The translations under genes were made by a program, and so were the position numbers. Positions 16,250 to 25,045 of a stretch of DNA of 32,976 bases are shown piece by piece; within the stretch, counting starts at the first letter, position 1, and the number at the start of each line of letters is the position of its first letter. Under the pieces are notes generated by a model that saw only the letters and a list, made by a program, of their open reading frames with translations, was not told where the DNA came from and did not search any database. Source of the DNA: Rivularia sp. MS3 (GTDB taxonomy: Bacteria; Cyanobacteriota; Cyanobacteriia; Cyanobacteriales; Nostocaceae); the NCBI GenBank assembly GCA_019192545.1, contig JAHCMI010000088.1:1-32976 (forward strand). Reading direction: 5' to 3'.

Positions 16250-16894
16250 ATGGGTGCAATGGACGAACTTATAAAAAAAATCGCCGGATTGGGATTTCCT
16301 GGAATTGTTTTAGTTATAGTTATGGCAAGTACTGGTTTAACTGGTGCTGCTGCAATTACTGCTGCTTTGGCTATATTAGGTGGCCCAGCCGGAATGCTGG
16401 GGGGAATTACAGTTTTAGGATTAACTGGATTGATTGCTGATGCTTTAACAAACGTTGGTTTAGAAGAGTTACTAACAGCGGTTTACTGTCAAAGAAGACA
16501 ATCGGAACCCCAGGGAAAATTATTAGAAGAAATTAATTCTTTATCGCTGTTTGACGGTGATTTAAAAGAAAGACTTAAAATTACGGTAACGGATGGATGT
16601 GGCTGTACAACTGTAGTCGGTAAAAATATATTAGATGACACTCAAGAAGTTATCGAAATATTAGAAAACGTTCCCGGCATGACTCGCGCTCATCATCGGG
16701 ATTTTAAAAGTTCTCATCCAGTTATTCGGTTAAGAGATGGTTCAACTGTGAAAACTTGGAAAAATCCTTTTGGGGTTGACCATGTTTTTATTGCCGATAG
16801 AAATGACAATATGGTTTACGGTGGTTTTGTCGGCTGGATTCATAGCGATGGACTGAATGCTGCTATTAATAGGATTCGACGGGATTATGTGTAA
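16250..16894 (+). CDS. Unrecognised protein with glycine-rich hydrophobic N-terminus
   Basis: A 214-residue protein that I cannot assign. Residues 12-70 are two strongly hydrophobic, glycine- and alanine-rich stretches (GFPGIVLVIVMASTGLTGAA, then ITAALAILGGPAGMLGG and VLGLTGLIADAL), likely membrane helices of the glycine-zipper kind. The remainder is a soluble domain with a GCGC motif near residue 123 and a tryptophan- and histidine-containing C-terminal part. The listed ATG is only two bases from GAGG (16244-16247). The ATG at 16259 (MDELIKK) has better spacing and may be the true start. The gene is followed after 15 bp by another unknown gene, so the two probably form an operon. A membrane-acting effector or a membrane-anchored regulator are both possible. 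Confidence 0.7.
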   Translation: MGAMDELIKKIAGLGFPGIVLVIVMASTGLTGAAAITAALAILGGPAGMLGGITVLGLTGLIADALTNVGLEELLTAVYCQRRQSEPQGKLLEEINSLSLFDGDLKERLKITVTDGCGCTTVVGKNILDDTQEVIEILENVPGMTRAHHRDFKSSHPVIRLRDGSTVKTWKNPFGVDHVFIADRNDNMVYGGFVGWIHSDGLNAAINRIRRDYV

Positions 16895-16909
16895 ATTAAT
16901 TAATTTTTT

Positions 16910-17263
16910 ATGACTGAATCAAAACCTGCTTTACCTCAACCTCAGCTACAACCTGCTGGTATTACTTTCGAGCAATACGTAGAATTTACTCCAGAGAAAT
17001 TAGAATTAAGCGACGGATACCTCGGTTATGGCGGACAAAACCAGCTTGGATTTCATTTGGCCGTGCTTACGAATATGGGTTTATTATCAGCAATTCGCCA
17101 TACAAATCTAAATTTATGGATTGAAGTTTTAGATAATTATGTACGAGAAAAGTTGGTAAATATTGATGCCGAATCCGAAGAAACTGAAGAAATGTTTTCA
17201 CGGTTAAATCGAGCAATAAATGATTTAGCGGCAGTGGTAGAATATTTGCAAGAAAAGGGATAG
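16910..17263 (+). CDS. Unrecognised small acidic protein
   Basis: A 117-residue soluble protein. The segment ITFEQYVEFTPEKLELSDGY resembles the first strand and helix of Uma2 proteins (a leucine/glutamate-rich helix followed by an aspartate-glycine turn), but no nuclease strand follows. A helix-rich C-terminus ends in AINDLAAVVEYLQEKG. It lies 15 bp after the membrane-associated unknown gene and probably shares its transcript, which may end at the hairpin 17365-17385. The pairing suggests related roles, perhaps partner or immunity protein, but nothing in the sequence proves this. Confidence 0.65.
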   Translation: MTESKPALPQPQLQPAGITFEQYVEFTPEKLELSDGYLGYGGQNQLGFHLAVLTNMGLLSAIRHTNLNLWIEVLDNYVREKLVNIDAESEETEEMFSRLNRAINDLAAVVEYLQEKG

Positions 17264-17927
17264 TAATGCCAATTAACGAGAGAAACAAGATATCAAAACT
17301 GCATCTTCAGTTTTGAAAAATCTTCAGGTTATGTGCGAATCCGTGCAAAAATTACAGATAATCCAGCCCATCGTTACGGTGGGCTTCGTTTTCATCGCCT
17401 TCCTCTTCTAGGGTAAAGGCGTTTGCCAAACCTGTAAACCACGCTACAAAAATCAAATCTAAAAAAGTAACAATAACATCTTCAATATCACTTTCTCTTT
17501 GCAAAAATAGATTTTAGTTTAAATAACACAAAAAAATCTTTTATTAACACCATGCTTTTTATTTCCTAAACAATTTATTTATTATTTACAAATTATTTCA
17601 AGCAATCCATTTGATATGAAAATCGGCTTAAATACTTAATGCTACTAATTTTTTACTAAACAATATTTCTTTAGTTAGATGATAATCATCTAGATTATCT
17701 AGCATAATCTTTTCTAGATAAATCATTTCTAGTTAATCTATTGCAATCACGTTCCAATCGCTTTCAAGATTGGGACATAATTTCTTTTCATTATTAATTG
17801 AAACGCAGGTTGTTTATGCTCTGGACTGCATTTGTTCTTGAGCTATAAAAACATGATATCTAAATATAAATTTCAACACTGCGTCTTTAGCTACATTTAA
17901 ACGCAACATATATATTATTTAATCAAA
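17264..17927. other. AT-rich interval with hairpins and TCTAG-rich segment
   Basis: No gene seen. CAAAACTG/CAGTTTTG at 17294-17315 forms an 8-bp hairpin. A better terminator candidate is listed separately at 17365. Bases 17676-17740 hold a TAGATGA/TCATCTA hairpin and several TCTAGAT or TTCTAG motifs, perhaps a regulatory or repeat-derived segment upstream of the lipase-like gene. No transposon left end was found here. Confidence 0.45.
17365..17390 (+). terminator. Terminator of the two-gene unknown operon
   Basis: AGCCCATCG (17365-17373) pairs with CGGTGGGCT (17377-17385) over nine base pairs with one wobble and a TTA loop, followed by TCGTTTT. It lies 100 bp after the stop of the upstream gene on the same strand. 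Confidence 0.6.
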
Positions 17928-20105
17928 ATGAATCTATTAAGCCTCGAAACAAATTTAAAAATGAATAACAATACCGCATCTCACCAATCGCTGCATAAAG
18001 ATATACTCGCTACCGACCATCATCTACAAGGAATTCTTAAAAACCATTCATTAACAGGTTCTTCTCAATCTCATCCTCTGAGTTTTGAAGAAGACTTTTC
18101 TAGTGAAGACTTTTCTAATGGAGTTAAAGATAAAGTTTTAATTTCGCAGTTTGTTGATCTGAAGTTAGACGATATTCAACCGGAAGCGGCTTTCATTGAA
18201 ACTCCTATTTCTGTAGAGTTTATTGATGGAGAAATAGGAAAAAGAATAAGTATTCCTGTTTTTAATAATGATTTAGATACAAATAGCGAGGTTAATTTAT
18301 CCTCGAAAAACTTTGCAGATGAGACGATTATAGGGAATAAAAATGCTGCGGTTACGGTTGCGGAAGAGTCAGCTTATCAAAATGTTAATTCTTTCGATAC
18401 ATTAGAGGCTGCAAATGTTAACAATCTTGAAATAAACATTCAAAGCGTAGGTGATGATGCCGGTCATGTAAATGATATTTCACTTAGTAAGATTGAAGGA
18501 AATCAGTACGCTAATAACAGTCAAGTTGCATCCGATGATTTTGAGAATCAAAGCATATTGCAAACGCAAACTTTTCAAGATGCAGCATTCAATTCTCAAG
18601 CTCAGGATGAGTATTTAGACAAGAGCGTTTTACCAGTTCAAGGCACTGTAACTGGTGGAAGTGAAGAAGGAATTTTACTCAACTCGGAATTACAAAGTAA
18701 TCCCGGCGTTCGTACTATTGGCTTTAAAGAAATTTCTAATCCTACCGATGCCGAGCAAACTTGGGTTATCGTTCACGGTTGGAATGATAATCCCGACGAC
18801 AGATTTACAGAATTAGCGCAGAAAATTGCTGCTACAAATACTAGCGATCGCGTTTTGTTATTAGACTGGAGAGAAGCAGCTTATAACACAGATGGAGCTT
18901 ATGGCATCGATTACAGTGCTTTAGGTAAAGGTAATTTCCGAGCAGCTAGCTGGATCGATCCGGTTGCTGAATTTGCAGTGGAAGCATTATCTGAATATTA
19001 CGGAATAGACAGTTTGGCAGCTTCACAAAGTTTAAACTTAATTGGTCATAGTTTGGGTTCTTTGGTAAGTGCGGAAATCGGCAGACTTTATCGAGACGGA
19101 TTGACTGTAGAAAACGAAACTGTAGTCACGGGTAACAACGAAGGTGCTAGAACAATCACGGCTTTAGATCCTCCGTCAGCAAGAAATCGCGATGAAAATC
19201 CATTAGCTGTAGATCCTGTTGAGGATATCTATGATATAGACGGCAGAATAGAAGGTATTCAAACTCCCGAAACATTTGCAGATGCTTCTGTATTTTCTAG
19301 AGCATATGTTGGTGAAAAAAGTATTGCCGGAAATAAACAATTAGCTCTTGGTGCTGACGAAGCTTTTGAAATGACTTTCGGTACTGAATCCGAACTTACG
19401 GATTTTGGTAGCGAACACAATCGAGTCGTTCGTGCTTTTACAAATACAATTAACCAACAAGGTATACTCGGCGATTTGTTAGGTATCAGAGCTTATGAGT
19501 CAATGGAAACATTATCAATTGATGATTTAGGAGAGTTGAAAATCATTGAAGGAATTGATAAAGGTTTTAAAGGAATTATTAACGTTAGTGAAGATAACTT
19601 AGTCACTTCATTAGCTGGAATATTAAAAGCAGGAAATCAAGACGATATAGTTATCGGAAGCTACAGCAATGAGGAAATGCACGGTACAGACTTATTAAAT
19701 TTTGGTGCAGATAGTCCTTACGCTGGCGATCATAATGATATTTTCTTGGGTGAATCTGGTGATGATATGATTATCGGCGATAATAATGATGATATTCTTA
19801 TTGGTGGCATCGGTAGAGATATTCTTAATGGTGGTGCTGGAATAGACACATTTATTTTTCAACCCGGTGATGGTGGTACAGATAAAGCTAGTACTAATAT
19901 AATTGAAGATTTTGAAATTGGTGTCGATAAAATTGGACTGACAGATATTAGCTTCGATCAACTAACTTTTGAACAATCATCCAACGGAACATTAATTATG
20001 GCTGGTTCAGAAATTGTCGCATTTCTGGAAAACACCAAAGCAGAAGAAGTTCGACATGCAGAAAATTTTGTGAATGTAGCCCAAAATCAATTCGCACTTA
20101 GCTAA
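17928..20105 (+). CDS. Secreted lipase-like alpha/beta hydrolase with RTX calcium-binding repeats
   Basis: A 725-residue protein. The first 250 residues are low in similarity to anything I recognise and rich in Asn, Ser and acidic residues. An alpha/beta hydrolase of the pancreatic-lipase type spans about 275-515: the oxyanion segment TWVIVHGWNDNPD, the nucleophile elbow GHSLG (Ser375), a likely acid in TALDPPSA (Asp414), and a likely His in SEHNRVVRAF (His497). The C-terminus has RTX-type calcium-binding nonapeptides (GESGDDMIIG, NDDILIGGIGRDILNGGAG) and a serralysin-like end, DTFIFQPGDGG then IIEDFEIGVDKIGL. This architecture is exported by type I secretion without a cleaved signal peptide. 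No exporter gene is nearby. The hydrolase substrate is unknown; lipase or phospholipase activity is inferred. A second ATG at 17961 is an alternative start. Confidence 0.85.
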   Translation: MNLLSLETNLKMNNNTASHQSLHKDILATDHHLQGILKNHSLTGSSQSHPLSFEEDFSSEDFSNGVKDKVLISQFVDLKLDDIQPEAAFIETPISVEFIDGEIGKRISIPVFNNDLDTNSEVNLSSKNFADETIIGNKNAAVTVAEESAYQNVNSFDTLEAANVNNLEINIQSVGDDAGHVNDISLSKIEGNQYANNSQVASDDFENQSILQTQTFQDAAFNSQAQDEYLDKSVLPVQGTVTGGSEEGILLNSELQSNPGVRTIGFKEISNPTDAEQTWVIVHGWNDNPDDRFTELAQKIAATNTSDRVLLLDWREAAYNTDGAYGIDYSALGKGNFRAASWIDPVAEFAVEALSEYYGIDSLAASQSLNLIGHSLGSLVSAEIGRLYRDGLTVENETVVTGNNEGARTITALDPPSARNRDENPLAVDPVEDIYDIDGRIEGIQTPETFADASVFSRAYVGEKSIAGNKQLALGADEAFEMTFGTESELTDFGSEHNRVVRAFTNTINQQGILGDLLGIRAYESMETLSIDDLGELKIIEGIDKGFKGIINVSEDNLVTSLAGILKAGNQDDIVIGSYSNEEMHGTDLLNFGADSPYAGDHNDIFLGESGDDMIIGDNNDDILIGGIGRDILNGGAGIDTFIFQPGDGGTDKASTNIIEDFEIGVDKIGLTDISFDQLTFEQSSNGTLIMAGSEIVAFLENTKAEEVRHAENFVNVAQNQFALS

Positions 20106-20507
20106 TGAAATGTTATTGGGCATAGGGCATGAGAAATTGGGCATATAGCATTCCTAAATCATTTGTGAGATTTGAGAAACCCGGTTTTTCCGAAAAACCG
20201 GGAATAGAGACACCTATATTTTTCATGACTTCTAACTAACAGATTTTTAAACCCTTGCCCAATAAAGATTTGAGATTCAATCAAACGTGTTAGTTTCATT
20301 CGTTGGGATGCTCCCGGTTTAATACCTTTGACTTTTAACCTTTAACCTTTAACCTTGCCCTCTTAAGGCGCTCATATATAATTCACTACTTACTACTTAC
20401 TACTTACTAATCTTAAATGCAGTTTATTTATTTCAAAAACTGTAACTTTTCCCTATCCCCTATGTCCATTCCTGGTTGAAATGATATGTTGAAAATATCA
20501 ACTATTT
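20106..20507. other. Repeat-rich interval after the RTX gene
   Basis: CCCGGTTTTT/AAAAACCGGG (20180-20202, 3-base loop) is a perfect 10-bp hairpin 75 bp after the stop. It could act as a terminator, although no T-run follows. Bases 20334-20356 are three TTTAACC units, and 20385-20409 are three ACTACTT units plus a partial one. The phrase ATTCGTTGGGATG at 20300 recurs at 31433. Confidence 0.7.
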
Positions 20508-20519
20508 TTGAATCGAATT

Positions 20520-21374
20520 GTGAATTTCTTTATTGGGTGCGCTGTTTGGTCTTATAAAGGTTGGGTAGGCGATTTTTATCCTCAAGGTACCCCACCAAAA
20601 GATTTTCTTTGTCTCTACAGTCGTCGCTTCACAACTGTAGAAGGAAACACTACTTTTTATGCATTACCTTCTCAAGAGACTGTTAAACGTTGGGCGGCTC
20701 AAACGCCCCCAGAGTTTAAATTTTGCTTGAAACTATCGCGAAATATTACTCATAACGGCTCGCTCAAACCTTATATTAAAGACGCTTTAAAATTTGCGGA
20801 AATTATGCGTCCTTTAGATACTCGTTTAGCGCCGATATTTGCACAATTACCACCTTCTTACACACCCTCATCAATCGGCGATTTAACTGCTTTCATCGAA
20901 GCTTGGCAGCAAACGCAACTACCTTTAGCAATAGAAGTCAGACATCGCGATTGGTTTAAACAACCCCACGCAGATAAGTTAACAAACCTGTTGCAAAAAT
21001 TCGGTGTCGGCAAAGTAATACTCGACTCGCGCCCGATTTATACCGGAGAAAATGACCCACAACTCGGTTCCGAACGACGAAAACCTCAATTACCAGTTTT
21101 GTTTGAGCTTACAGCGCCATTTACTTTAATTCGCTTCATATCACACCCAAATTTATCTGTAAATCAGCCATTTATGGAAGAGTGGGTAACTTATATTAAA
21201 GAATGGTTGCAATCCGGAACGCAAATTTACTTTTTTGTCCACTGTCCCCAGGAAGAAAGTTCACCACAAACAGCCCGTAGCTTCTACAACTTATTAGAAC
21301 AAAGGGATATAGGTGTCTCACCCCTACCTTGGAATCAAAATAATCATCATCCAAAACAACTAAGTCTCTGGTGA
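20520..21374 (+). CDS. DUF72 family protein
   Basis: A DUF72 protein of 284 residues with a TIM-barrel-like fold and no firmly known activity. Family signatures are clear: the opening FIGCAVWSYKGWVGDFYP, the segment FTTVEGNTTFYALP, KFCLKLSRNITH, an LPPSYTPS turn, and LAIEVRHRDWF. The frame extends upstream to a TTG at 20508. I prefer the GTG at 20520 because relatives begin directly with the MNFFIGC segment; no Shine-Dalgarno is obvious for either. It is not in an obvious operon. A hairpin (21450-21477) follows. No function beyond family membership can be given. Confidence 0.85.
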   Translation: MNFFIGCAVWSYKGWVGDFYPQGTPPKDFLCLYSRRFTTVEGNTTFYALPSQETVKRWAAQTPPEFKFCLKLSRNITHNGSLKPYIKDALKFAEIMRPLDTRLAPIFAQLPPSYTPSSIGDLTAFIEAWQQTQLPLAIEVRHRDWFKQPHADKLTNLLQKFGVGKVILDSRPIYTGENDPQLGSERRKPQLPVLFELTAPFTLIRFISHPNLSVNQPFMEEWVTYIKEWLQSGTQIYFFVHCPQEESSPQTARSFYNLLEQRDIGVSPLPWNQNNHHPKQLSLW

Positions 21375-21449
21375 CTTGCACTATTAGCTAGTTGTGGTAA
21401 GTTGAAAGAAGTAGATAAAAATTAATCGCAAAAAGATAGAATTCCTTTG

Positions 21450-21477
21450 AAGGTAGGTGCTAGCATTCATCTACCTT
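21450..21477 (+). terminator. Hairpin downstream of DUF72 gene
   Basis: AAGGTAGGTG pairs with CATCTACCTT over ten base pairs (one wobble) around an eight-base loop. It lies 75 bp after the stop. Only a short TTA follows, so it may be a weak or Rho-type end. The remaining bases to 21676 are AT-rich without other features. Confidence 0.45.
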
Positions 21478-21676
21478 TAACGGTTCTGCAAACTTCTATA
21501 GGCTCTTGATGTAGAAGTTAATTTTAGCAGCAGTAAATACCATTTTAAACTTTTGGCAGTTCGCTTGTTTTTTTATAAAAAAAAATTATTATTCCTGTCA
21601 GAAAAAATTATTCAAATGGTATAGCATTATCTTTTCTAAATCCATTTGCAGTTTATATTGTAAAGGATTAATAATT

Positions 21677-21760
21677 ATGCTTGCTAAAACTTCTTCAGCT
21701 ACTTTTGCGATGCTTTTTTATCTATTTGGGTCGCGTTTACATATCAGGAAGTTTCTATGA
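21677..21760 (+). CDS. Possible 27-aa leader peptide overlapping the next gene
   Basis: A short frame, MLAKTSSATFAMLFYLFGSR plus seven more residues, has AAAGGA (21662-21667) ten bases before its ATG. It ends in a TGA overlapping the ATG of the next gene as ATGA. This overlap is typical of translational coupling. The peptide resembles nothing known with certainty, although its first residues are like the start of YifB/ComM proteins. It could be a leader, a tiny membrane protein or chance. Confidence 0.35.
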   Translation: MLAKTSSATFAMLFYLFGSRLHIRKFL

Positions 21761-22197
21761 ACAACTTACTTTATGAACAGTCAGTGTCCTACAAAGGATA
21801 TTTGATAATACCATTTGTTTTCGGTAAAGCAGATAATTACCAGATTTACTCGTATAAATTGTTATCGCAAATCGGGTCTAGAAGTCAGTACCATAAAGCA
21901 GAGAATCCGGCAAAAATTTATGGGAGTAGCATTGAGAATATAATAAATACCGCTAAAGAACACATTGACAATAATTCAGATTTTGTTAGCGATGGCGATA
22001 TGTTTAAACATCGCTATGTATTCCGCAATAATTTAATTATTGTTTCTCAAGAAAACGGTAAATATTACTACGATCATTATCTACCAGACTCATTAAATAA
22101 TATCGCCGCACCAAAATTATTTAAATCAGAATATGAATGCTGGTGCTGGGTAAAGCAGGGAATTAATGCGTTGAATGTAGGACATAAAGTTCAGTAG
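21757..22197 (+). CDS. Hypothetical protein
   Basis: A 146-residue soluble protein with no recognised domain. The N-terminal part (VSYKGYLIIPFVFGKADNYQ) looks like beta strands, a helix ENIINTAKEHIDNN lies in the middle, and the C-terminal part is tyrosine- and tryptophan-rich (KYYYDHYLP, ECWCWVKQGINAL). The ATG has AGGAAG six to ten bases upstream and overlaps the stop of a possible 27-residue leader. It converges on glcF, with a branched hairpin structure in between. Confidence 0.7.
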   Translation: MNNLLYEQSVSYKGYLIIPFVFGKADNYQIYSYKLLSQIGSRSQYHKAENPAKIYGSSIENIINTAKEHIDNNSDFVSDGDMFKHRYVFRNNLIIVSQENGKYYYDHYLPDSLNNIAAPKLFKSEYECWCWVKQGINALNVGHKVQ

Positions 22198-22223
22198 AAA
22201 TATTTGAATCTGATACCCGTAAT

Positions 22224-22290
22224 AGAAACCCGGTTTCTTGTTTGTTAAACAAGGAAGTAATCGTGTTTTCACGACTTATTCCGGGTTTCT
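22224..22290 (+). repeat. Nested inverted repeats able to form a three-way junction
   Basis: The outer stem AGAAACCCGG (22224-22233) pairs with CCGGGTTTCT (22281-22290). It encloses two complete hairpins, CTTGTTT-GTT-AAACAAG (22237-22253) and TCGTG-TTTT-CACGA (22261-22274). It lies between convergent genes and is nearly symmetric, so either strand could fold. The AAACCCGG phrase is shared with the hairpin at 20180. It may act as a bidirectional terminator or be a repeat element. Confidence 0.6.
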
Positions 22291-22300
22291 TGGCGATTGT

Positions 22301-23662
22301 TTATTCTTCTTCTTCTAACTTGACTCCTCTAATAGAGCAATCGAGCAATTCCATAGGATGCATCACTTTTATTTCCTTACCCTGCTCATTTAAATGCTTA
22401 GAAATTTGCAAACTACAGCCAGGATTTGGGGAAGCAATCATCGAAGCACCTGTATTCACCAAGTTTCTGGCTTTTTGCTCTCCTAATTCTTCCGCAACTT
22501 CGGGTTGCAGCATGTTGTAAACTCCAGCGCTACCGCAACACAAAGCCGCATCAAGAGGCTCGCGTAATTGTATATTCGGAATTTGACGCAACAGTTGACG
22601 GGGTTGAACGCTGATTTTTTGCCCGTGTAATAAATGACAAGCATCTTGATAAACCATTGTCAGAGGTTCATCTGTCAAAGGCGATAATTTAGCTGTTAAA
22701 CCGACCATAGCTAAAAATTCCTGTGAATCTTTAACCTTATTGGCAAATTCCAAGGCTTTATCTTTATATTCTGGGTCATTTTCTAAAATATGACCGTATT
22801 CTTTCAAAGTATGACCGCAACCGGCAGCATTAATAATTACATAATCAACATCCATATCTGCAAAACTATCAATCATCTGTCTTGCCAAAGCTTGGGCTTG
22901 TGAGGTTTGCCCCTGATGCTCTGGAAGTGCAGCACAACAGCCTTGAGATTTGGGAATTACCACTTCACAGCCATTAGCGGTTAAGACTCGCACGGTGGCT
23001 TCATTCACGGGGGAGAAAAATAACCGCTGCACGCATCCTAAAATTACTCCTACCCGGTAACGTTTTTGATTCTGGGCTGGAATTATTGTCGGATAATTAT
23101 CTCTAAAAGATTTACCGGTAACCTCCGGAAGAATAGATTCCATTGCCGCTAAACGGGGAGATATTTTTTCAAGTAAACCAGTGGCTCTAATTAATTTTGG
23201 TAATCCCAACTTTTGATAAACAAATAAAGGCACTAATAGAAGTCGCAATCTTTGGGGATAAGGAAACAGTGAAAAAATCAATTGTCGAAATAACTTATCC
23301 GGTAAAGTGCGGGAATAATTACGAGCAACTTGATGTCGAGTAGCGCTAATTAATTTGTCGTATTCCACACCAGAAGGGCAAGTAGTCACGCAAGCCAAAC
23401 AGCCCAAACAAGAATCAAAATGTTGAGTTGTTGCCGTATTTAAAGCAATTTCCCCTTCATTCACAGCATCCATTAAATAAATTCTTCCCCGTGGGGAATC
23501 CATTTCTTTCCCGATTACCCTGTAACTTGGACAAGTAGAAAGACAAAAACCGCAATGGACGCAGCTATCAATTAACTTAGGCTCCGGCGGATGATTATTA
23601 TCAAAACCTTGTAAATTTTCCAAAGAAGCAATCTTATTTTCGTTATTTTCTGAAAGTTGCAT
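22301..23662 (-). CDS. glcF: Glycolate dehydrogenase iron-sulfur subunit GlcF
   Basis: A 453-residue protein that carries electrons from glycolate oxidation, in the 2-phosphoglycolate salvage pathway, to the membrane quinone pool. Two 4Fe-4S motifs are intact: Cys34, 37, 40, 44 (CVHCGFCLSTCP) and Cys85, 88, 91, 95 (CLGCLACVTTCP). Two CCG domains follow, with GCCAALPEHQGQ and CHLLHG ... ALCCGSAGVYN, which bind further cofactor in heterodisulfide-reductase-like proteins. It is 93 bp downstream of the GlcE-like gene on the same strand, so the two probably share a transcript. The catalytic flavoprotein GlcD is not in this window. The related lactate utilisation subunit LldF/LutA is an alternative, but length and pairing favour GlcF. 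Confidence 0.9.
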   Translation of the reverse strand: MQLSENNENKIASLENLQGFDNNHPPEPKLIDSCVHCGFCLSTCPSYRVIGKEMDSPRGRIYLMDAVNEGEIALNTATTQHFDSCLGCLACVTTCPSGVEYDKLISATRHQVARNYSRTLPDKLFRQLIFSLFPYPQRLRLLLVPLFVYQKLGLPKLIRATGLLEKISPRLAAMESILPEVTGKSFRDNYPTIIPAQNQKRYRVGVILGCVQRLFFSPVNEATVRVLTANGCEVVIPKSQGCCAALPEHQGQTSQAQALARQMIDSFADMDVDYVIINAAGCGHTLKEYGHILENDPEYKDKALEFANKVKDSQEFLAMVGLTAKLSPLTDEPLTMVYQDACHLLHGQKISVQPRQLLRQIPNIQLREPLDAALCCGSAGVYNMLQPEVAEELGEQKARNLVNTGASMIASPNPGCSLQISKHLNEQGKEIKVMHPMELLDCSIRGVKLEEEE

Positions 23663-23674
23663 AATTAATTATTG

Positions 23675-23752
23675 GTAGATGGAAATTGGTAATTGGCAAT
23701 GAGTAATTGGGAATTGGGCATTGGGAATTGGTAATTGGGAATTGGTAACTTG
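23675..23752. repeat. Imperfect heptamer repeat between glcE-like and glcF genes
   Basis: Irregular tandem copies of GGAATTGG/GGTAATTGG fill most of the 93-bp spacer. The complement, CCAATTA, forms a similar array near 29429-29446. It lies inside the presumed operon, so it would be transcribed. Confidence 0.8.
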
Positions 23753-23755
23753 CTC

Positions 23756-25045
23756 TTAAATCCCTCCGATAAATCTTTCTGGGCTTAAAATATTTTTGCT
23801 ATCAAATTGTTTTTTAATTTCTTGCATTAATTCCAATCCATTACCGCTATAACCCCAAACATCTAGCTTTTGTTTAACTTCTATTGGTGCTGATAATATC
23901 GTTAGGAAACCACTATGTAGTTCGCACAGTTTTCGCATTTCTAACACCTTTGTTTCATCTTCAATTCTCAATATTCCTAAGCCGCTAGATATATTAATTA
24001 AACCTAATTGCGCTCGATTTAAAACTTCTACGGCTGCATTTGGTAATACTCCTATTTTGCAAGTAATTTCCGTTCCAGATTCACTTAAATGTATTTGTTC
24101 TGGCAATCTCTGCCATAAGCTTTGTTCTTCTTCGCCGGAATAAGTTACCTTAGATAATTCTAATTTTTCACCTATTCGTAAAACTTGATTTAACTGTTCT
24201 TTAACGCTTTCGGCAATACTCTCGAAGCGGATAACTAACCCTAATTCCTTACCCAATCCCATACTCGATACTAATTGAGCGGAAAGTAAATCTGCTTGGG
24301 TGGGGGTTAAAGCAGAGCCGCGAATAATATCTGCTGCTTGAGATATAGCTTCTTTGCTACCTAATAACATTGCACTACCCGAAGTTGACTGCATCGGATA
24401 TAAACGAAATGTAGCTTCTGTAATTATGCTGAGAGTCCCGTAAGAACCGGTAAATAATTTCATTAAGTCATAACCAGCAACATTTTTGACAACTCTGCCA
24501 CCAGCACGAGCAATTTGACCGTCAGCACGCACGAAGGTTACACCTAATAATTGGTCGCGGACGCTACCATAACGCTGCCGTAAAGAACCCGTATCGCCTG
24601 TAGCTATAATTCCACCAATAGTTGCTAAATCGGGCGCTGTGGGGTTAAGGGCAAGAATTTGTTTATGTTTGGTCAAAATTGTTTGAATATCGGCAAATTT
24701 AACTCCTGCTTCTACTGTTAGGGTTAAATCGCCTACGGCATGATTGATAATTTTGTTTAGATTTTGGGTACTAACAACGATATCAATATCTTTTGCCAGA
24801 CTGCCCCATTTAAGTTTGCTGCTGTTTCCACAAGGTAAAACCCGCCATTTGTTACGATAAGCTTGGCTCATAACTTCTGCAAGCTGCTTTTGAGTTTGAG
24901 GATAAACCACATATTTGGGAAGATTCCCTGGTGATATCGCTTGTTTTACCTGTTTGCTGCCTAATTCATTAGTTAGATTTTCTTCTCCTACAATAGATGC
25001 AAGAATAGAATGGTAGACGTTCAGCGTACCCTGTTCGCTAGACAT
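23756..25045 (-). CDS. glcE: GlcE-like FAD-binding subunit of glycolate dehydrogenase
   Basis: A 429-residue flavoprotein of the FAD_binding_4 (PCMH) type. Residues about 40-220 form the FAD domain, with LPCGNSSKLKWG, GGIIATGDTGSLRQRYGSVR and RVVKNVAGYDLMKLFTGSYG, which are typical of GlcE. The C-terminal half is a degenerate cap domain; the end KKQFDSKNILSPERFIGG matches the family end. It is shorter than the catalytic GlcD (about 490 residues). Upstream of glcF, it probably makes the second flavin subunit of the glycolate dehydrogenase complex in photorespiration. The start is an ATG without a strong Shine-Dalgarno. Confidence 0.85.
   Translation of the reverse strand: MSSEQGTLNVYHSILASIVGEENLTNELGSKQVKQAISPGNLPKYVVYPQTQKQLAEVMSQAYRNKWRVLPCGNSSKLKWGSLAKDIDIVVSTQNLNKIINHAVGDLTLTVEAGVKFADIQTILTKHKQILALNPTAPDLATIGGIIATGDTGSLRQRYGSVRDQLLGVTFVRADGQIARAGGRVVKNVAGYDLMKLFTGSYGTLSIITEATFRLYPMQSTSGSAMLLGSKEAISQAADIIRGSALTPTQADLLSAQLVSSMGLGKELGLVIRFESIAESVKEQLNQVLRIGEKLELSKVTYSGEEEQSLWQRLPEQIHLSESGTEITCKIGVLPNAAVEVLNRAQLGLINISSGLGILRIEDETKVLEMRKLCELHSGFLTILSAPIEVKQKLDVWGYSGNGLELMQEIKKQFDSKNILSPERFIGGI

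Noticed and set aside
16599-16622. CTGTACAACTGTAG resembling a left-end repeat of the second element
   Set aside because: A single partial match within a coding frame, without spaced partner repeats or a TGT/ACA terminus.
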